Assembly (NCBI GenBank): GCA_035506135.1
Contig: DATJPY010000096.1
Span: 19,414 to 83,413 of the forward strand
DNA length: 64,000 nucleotides
Direction of reading: 5' to 3'
Origin: DATJPY01 sp035506135
Lineage (GTDB): Bacteria; Myxococcota_A; UBA9160; PR03
Below, in pieces: positions 6,903 through 14,052 of the stretch; positions within the stretch are counted from its first letter, which is position 1, and every line of letters begins with the position of its first letter. A model generated the notes under the pieces. It did no database searches, was not told where the DNA came from, and worked only from the letters and a program-made list of their open reading frames with translations. Position numbers and translations under genes: made by a program.

Positions 6903-8183
6903 ATGCGATTCCCGCTCGCCGCGCTACTCCTGGCCGCCGCCCTCCCAGCGTGGGCCGATCCGAGTCCGACCTCCGTCCGCGTCGTGATCGATTCGCCGAG
7001 GTCCGGCGAGAAGGTCGAGAACAAGGCCGATCAGGCTCCCATCCGCGGCACCGCGGTGGCGTCGGGGGAGCGGCCCGCCGAGTTCGACGTGATGGTCGTG
7101 ATCGACGTCTCGGGCTCGACCGACGAGCCGAGCGGCGTGGACGTCGACGGCAACGGCGTGGTCGGCGTCGACCCGCACCTCGAGCTCTTCCCGCCGGGCT
7201 CCTACCCTGACGACCTGCGCAACACCGATCCCGGCGACTCGATCCTGAACGCCGAGGCCGCCGCGGCGCGCGCCATGCTGAAGGGCCTCGATCCGAAGCG
7301 CATACGCGTCGGCCTGGTGACGTTCGCCGGCGACGTGAACCCCGTCACCGGTGAGCGCCGCAGCCTGGACCAGCAGGACGCCTGGGTCGAGGTGCCGCTC
7401 ACCACCAACTACGACGAGGTGCGCAGCGCCATCGACGCGATCGTCGCGCGCGGCGCGCACGGCGCCACCAACTTCGCGGCGGGCATCCGGACTGCGGTGA
7501 CCGAGCTGACCGGTCTGCCCGGCGCGCACAGCCGCGCGCGCCCCCACGCGAAGCTCGTGATGCTCTTCCTGACCGACGGCGTGCCGTCGTTCCCGATCGG
7601 GCGCGGCGACGTCACCGACCCGGGCGACATCGAGGCGGCGATCTCCGCGGCGAACCTGGCGCACGAGGCCGGCATCGTGATCAACACCTACGCGCTCGGG
7701 CCGGAGGCGCTCGCCGGGCCCAAGGCGGTGACGGAGATGGCGCGCGTCACGCTCGGCACCTACACGCCGGTGCAGAACCCGGGCAACATCATCGCGCTGC
7801 TCCAGGGCGTCTCGTTCGCGAACATCGAAGACGTGGTGATCACGAACCTGACCACGGGCGACTTCTCGACCGACGTGCGGCTCAATCCCGACGGCTCCTT
7901 CGTGGGCTTCGTCCCGGTGCGCGAGGGCAAGAACCAGGTGCGGGTGACCGCGCTCGCCTCGGATGGCTCCAAGGGCAACGCGACCGTCGATCTCGAATTC
8001 GGCAAGGCGGCGCTGACGGACCGCGAGCTGGCGCTCCAGCTCGAGCAGATCCGACGCGTCAACAAGGAGCTCCTCCTGCTCCGCGAGCGCAAGCGCATCG
8101 ACGACTTCCGCAGCCAGGAGAAGAAGGGCCTCGAGCTGCAGATCGAGAAGAACGACGGGAAGCCGACGGGGCCCTCGAACTAG
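6903..8183 (+). CDS. Secreted von Willebrand factor A domain protein
   Basis: A 426-residue protein with a cleavable signal peptide (1-18, ending AWA). The vWA domain carries the MIDAS motif DVSGS at 68-72, a conserved TNFAAGI Thr and a FLTDG Asp. Just after MIDAS is an insert rich in Asp and Gly that could bind calcium. A C-terminal coiled-coil (about 370-415, Leu/Glu/Arg rich) follows an Ig-like segment. It is probably periplasmic or surface bound and may bind a protein partner through the metal site. ATG 6903 is chosen with GAGG upstream; an in-frame ATG at 6882 is possible. Its TAG stop interlocks with the stop of the convergent lipoprotein gene on CTAG (8180-8183). Confidence 0.85.
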   Translation: MRFPLAALLLAAALPAWADPSPTSVRVVIDSPRSGEKVENKADQAPIRGTAVASGERPAEFDVMVVIDVSGSTDEPSGVDVDGNGVVGVDPHLELFPPGSYPDDLRNTDPGDSILNAEAAAARAMLKGLDPKRIRVGLVTFAGDVNPVTGERRSLDQQDAWVEVPLTTNYDEVRSAIDAIVARGAHGATNFAAGIRTAVTELTGLPGAHSRARPHAKLVMLFLTDGVPSFPIGRGDVTDPGDIEAAISAANLAHEAGIVINTYALGPEALAGPKAVTEMARVTLGTYTPVQNPGNIIALLQGVSFANIEDVVITNLTTGDFSTDVRLNPDGSFVGFVPVREGKNQVRVTALASDGSKGNATVDLEFGKAALTDRELALQLEQIRRVNKELLLLRERKRIDDFRSQEKKGLELQIEKNDGKPTGPSN

Positions 8184-9592
8184 AGCGGCGTGAGCGAGGG
8201 ATCGGCGATCTCGCGCTTCACCAGCTTGCCGTTCTGGTAGATCGACGTCACGTCGATCTTGCCGTCGCCGTTGATGTCTTCCTCGCGCTTCACGAGCACG
8301 GTCTTGCCGCCCTGCTGCTCGAAGTACTCGAAGGTATCGGGCTTGCCGCGGTGCTTGGTGTCGCGCTCGACCCGGGTCACGACCTCGGCGCCGCCGTCCT
8401 GCGCGTAGTACGACCACGTGTCGATCGCGCCGTCGCCGTCGCGATCCTCTTCGATCCGCACGATGCGGCGGCTCTCGTAGTAGATCACCCGGTCGGGATG
8501 GCCGCTGTTCTTGCTGTCGTGGCTCTCCTCGACGAGCGAGCCCGCCTCGTAGCGGTAGAAGGCGTCGCGCACGCCGTCGCCGTCGCGGTCGACCTCCTTC
8601 GACACCATCACGCCGGCGGTGTAGTGCTCCCACACGTCCGGCTTGCCGTCGCCGTTCTCGTCGAGGTCGCGCTCGACGAGCGCGCCCTTCTCGTAGCGGC
8701 TCCACGCGTCGATCTTGCCGTCGTAGTTGCGATCTTCCTCGATCCGCAGCAGCTCGCCGGTCTTCTCGTCGAAGTAGCGGATCTCCTCGGGGTTCCCGTC
8801 GCGGTCGGCGTCGAGGGAGCGCTTCACGACGGTGAGCTTGTCCTTGTTGCCCCACGCGCCCGCCGGGATCGTGACCCGCTGCTCCTGGAAGATCGAGGTG
8901 GGGAGATCGCGCGGCTTGGGCGCGAGCGGGGCCGCGCGCGGGTCGGTGGGCACAGCCGGCTCGGCCGCGGCGGCGGGCGCCTTCGCCGCGCCGTTGGCAG
9001 GCTGCTTCGACGCCTCCTGCTTGTCGATCTGCTTGAGCAGATCCTCCTGGCGCTTCAGCTCGTCCTGGATCTCGGTCTCGAGCGACGCCTGGCGGTTGAG
9101 CTCGTCGTCGACCTGGGCCTCGCGACTCTGCTCGGCCTGTCCGACGCCGCCCCCACCACCGCCTCCGCCCGGATAGCCGCCGCCGTAGCCGCCGCCTCCT
9201 CCCATCGAGAGCGGCACGTTGCCCGTGATGGCGCTGTACACCAACAAGGTGGCGGCGCCGACCGCCGCGCCGATCGGTCCCGCCTGCCCGCCGATGATCG
9301 CGCCCATGAGTGCGCCTTCCATCGCGCTCTGCATGCGGCGGCCCGCCGGAATGCCGGGTGCGGGCGCTTGCGTCGTCGAGCCGGTGCCGACCGGACCGCT
9401 CGCCGTCGAGCCGCTCGTGCCGCCGGAGCCACTCGTGCTCGTGCTCGCGGGCGGAGCGCTCGTCGCGGTCGGCGTGGAGCCCGGCGCTTGTGTCGTCGTG
9501 CTCTGGGTGCGATTCGTCGCGCACGCGCTCAGGCTCAACGCCAGCACGAAGACGAGCGGAGCATCGAGTCGGTGCACGGGGGGGCGCGCCAT
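8180..9592 (-). CDS. Lipoprotein with glycine-zipper and D-x-D-x-D repeats
   Basis: A 470-residue protein. The signal sequence ends in lipobox LSAC (Cys24). A Ser/Thr/Pro/Gly-rich linker is followed by a glycine-zipper-like hydrophobic segment (GALMGAIIGGQAGPIGAAVG), a run of Gly, and a coiled-coil with Glu/Asp/Arg heptads. The C-terminal half has about seven copies of a roughly 30-residue unit with a D-x-D-x-D-x(3)-D loop (for example DENGDGKPD, DRDGDGAID), as in EF-hand or thrombospondin type 3 calcium loops, each followed by aromatic-rich strands. It is probably an outer-membrane surface protein that binds calcium (inference). ATG 9592 is chosen with GAGG upstream; a TTG two codons earlier is also open. 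Confidence 0.82.
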   Translation of the reverse strand: MARPPVHRLDAPLVFVLALSLSACATNRTQSTTTQAPGSTPTATSAPPASTSTSGSGGTSGSTASGPVGTGSTTQAPAPGIPAGRRMQSAMEGALMGAIIGGQAGPIGAAVGAATLLVYSAITGNVPLSMGGGGGYGGGYPGGGGGGGGVGQAEQSREAQVDDELNRQASLETEIQDELKRQEDLLKQIDKQEASKQPANGAAKAPAAAAEPAVPTDPRAAPLAPKPRDLPTSIFQEQRVTIPAGAWGNKDKLTVVKRSLDADRDGNPEEIRYFDEKTGELLRIEEDRNYDGKIDAWSRYEKGALVERDLDENGDGKPDVWEHYTAGVMVSKEVDRDGDGVRDAFYRYEAGSLVEESHDSKNSGHPDRVIYYESRRIVRIEEDRDGDGAIDTWSYYAQDGGAEVVTRVERDTKHRGKPDTFEYFEQQGGKTVLVKREEDINGDGKIDVTSIYQNGKLVKREIADPSLTPL

Positions 9593-10069
9593 CCGCAATC
9601 GCCTCGCAGTCGGACAACTTCACGCGGATCCGGTCACGCGCCGGAGAGCCAGCCGCCTCCCCCTGCCTCCCGGGCGCACCCCAAGTGCTACCACACGGGG
9701 GGCCGCAGTCCCACAGCGATCTGGCCCGAGCCGCCGGTGCGACGCGCCGCGGCACCGGTCCTTCCCCCCTCGCACGTTCTGCATGGAGGACGGAGGCGTC
9801 CTCGAAAGGCGAGCGATCCCGTGCCCTTTGCGGTCCACCGATGCGCAACGGAGAGGAACAGGGCGCCAGAAAGTCGTCGACTCGGGAGTTGGCTCGGAGT
9901 ATCGTAACGCGGTGCAGCGGACGGTCTCGTTCGCACCCGGGACGGCCTCTCTCGTCGCGCTCCCCAGCGGGAACGGGCGATGCTCGCAGCCCGGATCGGC
10001 CGATGTCGAGACGGGCGGATCGAGCGGAGGTTGGGCTTGGGTCTCACGCTGATTCGGAAGAGCCGGGGG
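9593..10069. other. Long divergent intergenic region with no recognised gene
   Basis: About 480 nt, slightly lower in GC than its surroundings. Open frames cross it on both strands, but none shows a recognisable protein or a good start, so I call no gene. It must hold the promoters of the lipoprotein (minus) and patatin (plus) genes; I see no clear -35/-10 pair. Confidence 0.6.
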
Positions 10070-11404
10070 ATGCGCGCGAAGCGAGACCCCAAGATCTCCC
10101 TGGTGCTCGCCGGCGGTGCCGTGTCCGGGGGGGCGTTCAAGGTCGGCGGCCTGAAGGCGCTCGACGACTTCCTGGTCGACCGCCGCATCACCGACTTCGA
10201 TACGTACGTCGGTCTCTCCGCCGGCTCGATCCTCGCAGTCGCGCTGGCGAGCGGCGTGTCGCCGAACGAGATGGTGAAGGTGCTCGAGGGCACCAGCCGC
10301 CGCATGGACCAGCTGCGCCCGATCGATTTCTACAACCCGAACTGGCGGGAGTTCATCGGCCGCCCCGCGAAGCTGCTCTACGATCTGCTCGCCTACCTGC
10401 CCGGTGTCGGCATCGACTTCGCGCGGGCGCTCCCGCGCCTGCCGGAGGCCGTCCGCGCGCCGCTCGCGGCGTTCGTGCGCGAGCCGAGCTACCGGCACTT
10501 CGAAGCCGCCGCGCTGGCCGTGCTCGAGCACATCTCGCCGTCGCGCGAGATCCCGGCGCTCACCAACCACATCCCGTCGGGCCTGTTCGACAACGCGAGC
10601 CTCGAGCGCTGGCTGCGCCGCAACCTCGAGCGCATGCGCGTGCCCAACGACTTCCGCGCCTTCGCGCGCAAGCGCGGCCGCAAGCTCTACATCACGGCGT
10701 GCGACCTCGACACGGCCGAGCGCGAGACCTTCGGTCCCGACGAGCGCTGCGACATCACCATCTCGGAGGCGGTGCAGGCGTCGACGGCGCTTCCGCTCTT
10801 CTACCGTCCCGCGCGCATCAACGGCGTCGACTACGTCGACGGCGGCGTGCGGCACACGGCGAGCATCGACGTGGCGATCGAGAAGGGCGCCGACCTGATC
10901 ATCTGCTACAACCCCTTCCGCCCGTTCCTGAACCGCATCGACGCCGAGGGCGGCGGCGACGCGCCGTACTTCGCGAACGGGCGCTACCTCGCCGACCGCG
11001 GCATGAAGATGGTCCTGAACCAGGTGTTCCGGACGCTGCTCCACTCGCGGCTCAAGCTCGGGCTGCAGCGCTACTTGACCGACGACCGCTTCCAGGGCGA
11101 CATCCTGCTGCTCGAGCCGCGCGAGCGCGACTCCGAGTTCTTCAACGTGAACCCGCTCGCCTTCTGGAAGCGCAGCGACGCGATCCAGCACGGCTTCGAA
11201 TCCGTGCGCACCACGCTCGAGCAGAACTTCGAGGCGGTGCAGGAGGTGCTCGCCAGCTACGGGCTCGAGATGAGCCGCGACGCGGCGCGCCGCAAGGCCG
11301 AACGCGCGCGGGCGGAGCTCGGCTGGCCGGAGCCGACAGGCGAGGCGCCCCGGGCGGCGCGCAGCCGCGCGGCGCTGCGCCTGGTGCAGACCGAATCGGG
11401 CTGA
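10070..11404 (+). CDS. Patatin-like phospholipase
   Basis: A 444-residue protein with the complete patatin signature: oxyanion-hole loop GGAVSGG at 15-21, nucleophile elbow GLSAG with Ser50, and the DGG catalytic Asp at 257-259. Patatin enzymes use a Ser-Asp dyad to hydrolyse acyl esters of phospholipids. There is no signal peptide, so it is probably cytoplasmic or peripheral on the inner membrane. The C-terminal 180 residues (DUF3336-like or family-specific) end in an Arg/Ala-rich tail. ATG 10070 is preceded by GGAAG. It is a single gene, followed by a promoter for the NRDE gene. Confidence 0.92.
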   Translation: MRAKRDPKISLVLAGGAVSGGAFKVGGLKALDDFLVDRRITDFDTYVGLSAGSILAVALASGVSPNEMVKVLEGTSRRMDQLRPIDFYNPNWREFIGRPAKLLYDLLAYLPGVGIDFARALPRLPEAVRAPLAAFVREPSYRHFEAAALAVLEHISPSREIPALTNHIPSGLFDNASLERWLRRNLERMRVPNDFRAFARKRGRKLYITACDLDTAERETFGPDERCDITISEAVQASTALPLFYRPARINGVDYVDGGVRHTASIDVAIEKGADLIICYNPFRPFLNRIDAEGGGDAPYFANGRYLADRGMKMVLNQVFRTLLHSRLKLGLQRYLTDDRFQGDILLLEPRERDSEFFNVNPLAFWKRSDAIQHGFESVRTTLEQNFEAVQEVLASYGLEMSRDAARRKAERARAELGWPEPTGEAPRAARSRAALRLVQTESG

Positions 11405-11429
11405 TCCTGCAGTCGGTATCCGCGAGGGC

Positions 11430-11458
11430 TTGCCCCGCGGGGTGAACTCCTGTACACT
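11430..11458 (+). promoter_or_regulatory. Candidate sigma70 promoter of the NRDE operon
   Basis: TTGCCC (11430-11435), a 17-nt spacer, then TACACT (11453-11458). This leaves a leader of about 85 nt that contains a strong hairpin at 11498-11526. Confidence 0.55.
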
Positions 11459-11497
11459 GCGCCCGCTCCTCCACCTCGAATCCCCTCCGAGGTGCAT

Positions 11498-11526
11498 CGG
11501 CTCGCCGGGCACTCCCGGGCGAGCCG
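11498..11526 (+). other. Hairpin in the 5' leader of the NRDE gene
   Basis: CGGCTCGCCGGG (11498-11509), tetraloop CACT, then CCCGGGCGAGCCG (11514-11526). This is a 12-bp GC stem with one bulged G, 24 nt before the ATG. It has no T-tract, so it is more likely an RNA regulatory or stability element than a terminator. Confidence 0.5.
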
Positions 11527-11550
11527 GACCTCGCGGGCTGGAGCCGAGCC

Positions 11551-12333
11551 ATGTGTACGCTCGTTGCCTTGGATCGCTGCACCCGCGATGCGCCGCTCTG
11601 GATCGCGGCGAATCGCGACGAGTATCTCGATCGCCCGTCGGACGGACCGGCGCTGCGCGCGGGCCGCGACGGCGCTCTCGTGGTGGCGCCACTCGACCGG
11701 CGCGCCGGCGGCACCTGGTGGGGCGTGAACCGGGCCGGTGTGTTCGCGGCGGTGACCAACCGGCCCAGCGCCGCCCCCGATCGCTCGCGCCGCTCGCGCG
11801 GGCAGCTCGTGCTCGACGTGCTCGCGGCGGCGAGCGCGCGCGAGGCGGCCGCAGTCGCCGCGGCGCTCGGCCCCGATCTCTACAACCCCTTCAACCTCTT
11901 CGCGGCGGACGGGCGCGATGCCTTCGCCGTGGTCTACGAGGGCGCACCGCGCCGGGTCGCGCTCGAGCCCGGCGTGCACGTGATCGGCAACGTCGATCCG
12001 AACGCGGTCGAGGTGGGCAAGATCGCGGACACCCGCGCGCGCGCGCAGGCCGTGGCGCAGGGCCCGGCGGAGGCGATCGCCGACGGCCTCGCCGCGATCC
12101 TGCGCGTCCACGACACGTCCGGCGATCCGCTCGCGGGCGTCTGCGTACACCGAGGTGGGTACGGAACGCGCAGCTCGACGCTCCTGCGCCTGGGTGCGGA
12201 GCGCGGGTGGCTTTGGCACGCGGACGGGCCTCCGTGCACGACCGCGTATCGGGACTTCTCTCCTCTCCTCGCGGAGCTCGGCCATGCGGTCGGACCTCGC
12301 CCCGGAGAGCTGGCGGCGAGGATTGCGAGTTGA
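11551..12333 (+). CDS. NRDE (TANGO2-like) family protein
   Basis: A 260-residue protein that begins MCTLVAL, with Cys2 exposed as a potential N-terminal nucleophile, and contains the literal NRDE motif at 21-24. The GGTWWGVN segment and NVTNRP-like loop (VTNRPSA) also match the family. Members resemble N-terminal-nucleophile hydrolases; eukaryotic TANGO2 is linked to haem and lipid handling, but the bacterial function is not established. A TTGA overlap couples it to the following small zinc-ribbon protein. The length fits the family. Confidence 0.88.
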   Translation: MCTLVALDRCTRDAPLWIAANRDEYLDRPSDGPALRAGRDGALVVAPLDRRAGGTWWGVNRAGVFAAVTNRPSAAPDRSRRSRGQLVLDVLAAASAREAAAVAAALGPDLYNPFNLFAADGRDAFAVVYEGAPRRVALEPGVHVIGNVDPNAVEVGKIADTRARAQAVAQGPAEAIADGLAAILRVHDTSGDPLAGVCVHRGGYGTRSSTLLRLGAERGWLWHADGPPCTTAYRDFSPLLAELGHAVGPRPGELAARIAS

Positions 12334-12656
12334 GGCGAATCGGAAGCAACATCCGCAAGCAGAACTCCGACGCGAAGAACCATCGCGTCGTGAGGAACAT
12401 CATCCGCTACACCGACGAAGAGGGGCCGCGGAACGAGTACCCGAAGCGGATCGTGTCGCCGCCGAACCCCTCTCCGTGCTGCAAGGACGAGAATCGGGAG
12501 ATCGTGGGGTCTACGCGCGAAATCGATGGCTTCAAGTTCGCCTACAAGATCTGCCGCGTGTGCGGCTACGCGCTGAAGTTCTACTACCCGGCGACCACGG
12601 GCACCAGCGAAGCGGTGCAGAACTACCGGCAGTGGAAGCGCTACATGGTGCAGTAG
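12330..12656 (+). CDS. Small putative zinc-ribbon protein
   Basis: A 108-residue protein starting at TTG, which overlaps the stop of the NRDE gene (TTGA). The N-terminus is basic (RRIGSNIRKQ). A Cys pair at 50-51 and CRVCG at 75-79 could make one zinc site; the rest is rich in Tyr and Arg. I do not recognise a named family. Codon usage and the coupled start support it as real. It may act on nucleic acid or as a partner of the NRDE protein (inference). folC follows 16 nt later on the same strand. Confidence 0.7.
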   Translation: MRRIGSNIRKQNSDAKNHRVVRNIIRYTDEEGPRNEYPKRIVSPPNPSPCCKDENREIVGSTREIDGFKFAYKICRVCGYALKFYYPATTGTSEAVQNYRQWKRYMVQ

Positions 12657-12672
12657 GCGGGGCGCGCGTCGG

Positions 12673-14052
12673 ATGTCCGCGGGGCCGAAAGCGCTCGGCT
12701 CGCTCGTGGCGGCGAGCGCCTGGCTCGAGGGACTGATCGACGTCGAGCGCCGTCCGGACGTCCCCTACGCGCGACTCGGCCTCGAGCCCATCCGGAGCCT
12801 GCTCGCGCGCGTCGGCGACCCCCACGCACGGCTCTCCGCGATCCACATCGCCGGCTCGAAGGGGAAGGGATCCACGGCGCTCCTCGCCGAGGCCGTGCTG
12901 CGCGCGCTGGGCGAGCGGGTGGGGACCTTCACGTCGCCCCATCTCGAGCGCTGGACCGAGCGCTTCCGCATCGACGGCCGCGAGGTCGACGGCGGGCAGC
13001 TCGCGGCCGCGCTCGAGCGCCTGCGCCCGCACGTCGAGGTGCTCCGCCGGGACGATCCCCTGCGCGCGCCCACGTTCTTCGACGTCACGACCGCGGCCGC
13101 GCTCCTCCTGTTCGCCGAGGAGCGCATCGACCGCGCCGTGATCGAGGTCGGTCTCGGCGGGCGGCTCGACTCCACCAACGCCATCGACGGCGCGGTCACC
13201 TGCGTCACCACGATCGAGCTCGAGCACACCGACAAGCTCGGCGCGACGCTCGACGCGATCGCGCGCGAGAAGGCCGGCATCGCGAAGCCCGGCCGGCCGC
13301 TCGTGATGGGCTCGCTGCCGCCCGAGGCCGAGGCGGCGGTGCTCGAGAGGGCCGACGACGTCGGCGCTCCGACGGCCAGGCTGGGGCGCGAGTTCGACGT
13401 CGTGGTGCGCGAGGCCGACGCGGGCGGCCTCGCCCTCTCGCTGCGCGACGGCGAGCTCGCCGTCGACGCGGTGCTCCCCGTGCTCGGCCGCCACCAGGCC
13501 CACAACGCAGCGCTCGCGCTCGCCTGCGTGCGGCGCCTCGGGGCGCATCCCGCCGACGCGCTGGCGGCGGCAGCGCGGCGCGGTTTTGCCGCCGTGACGC
13601 TCCCCGGCCGCGTCGAGGTGCTCTCGCGCGCGCCCTGGATCGTGATCGACGGCGCGCACACGGCGGCGTCGGCGCGAGCCCTCGCGCGCGCGCTCGCGCC
13701 GCTCGCCGATCGCCGCGCCGAGCTCGTCCTCTCGGTGTCGGCCGGGAAGGACCTCGCGCCGATGCTCGACGCGCTGCTGCCGCTCGCCGAGCGGGTCACC
13801 GTGACGCGCGCGGAGCCGACGCGCTCGCTCTCACCCGAGGCAATCGCCGCGGCGGTGCGCGCCGCGGCGCCCGGCCTCTCGCTGCGCGTGGTCCCCAACC
13901 CGCAGATGGCGCTGCGCGCCGCGCGCGAGGCCGTCGCGCGCGACGGGCTGCTCGTGGCGACCGGCTCGATCTACCTCGCGGGCCTGGCGCGCCGAGCGTG
14001 GCGCCGCGAGCCCGCCCCCGCGCCGCTCACCCCGCCGCCGCCGCGCGCTTGA
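12673..14052 (+). CDS. folC: Bifunctional dihydrofolate/folylpolyglutamate synthase
   Basis: A 459-residue Mur-ligase-fold protein. The P-loop GSKGKGST is at 61-68. The family segments TSPHLERWTERF, EVGLGGRLDSTN and IDGAHT follow in order, and the C-terminal Rossmann domain has the SVSAGKD motif. FolC adds glutamate to dihydropteroate and then further glutamates to folates, using ATP in the cytoplasm. The length is slightly above the usual 420-440 because of a Pro/Ala-rich tail. The last 26 nt overlap the convergent GH20 gene. Confidence 0.95.
   Translation: MSAGPKALGSLVAASAWLEGLIDVERRPDVPYARLGLEPIRSLLARVGDPHARLSAIHIAGSKGKGSTALLAEAVLRALGERVGTFTSPHLERWTERFRIDGREVDGGQLAAALERLRPHVEVLRRDDPLRAPTFFDVTTAAALLLFAEERIDRAVIEVGLGGRLDSTNAIDGAVTCVTTIELEHTDKLGATLDAIAREKAGIAKPGRPLVMGSLPPEAEAAVLERADDVGAPTARLGREFDVVVREADAGGLALSLRDGELAVDAVLPVLGRHQAHNAALALACVRRLGAHPADALAAAARRGFAAVTLPGRVEVLSRAPWIVIDGAHTAASARALARALAPLADRRAELVLSVSAGKDLAPMLDALLPLAERVTVTRAEPTRSLSPEAIAAAVRAAAPGLSLRVVPNPQMALRAAREAVARDGLLVATGSIYLAGLARRAWRREPAPAPLTPPPPRA

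Noticed and set aside
9784..10052. An 89-codon plus-strand frame in the long intergenic region
   Set aside because: No ribosome site, no recognisable protein and composition unlike the neighbours.
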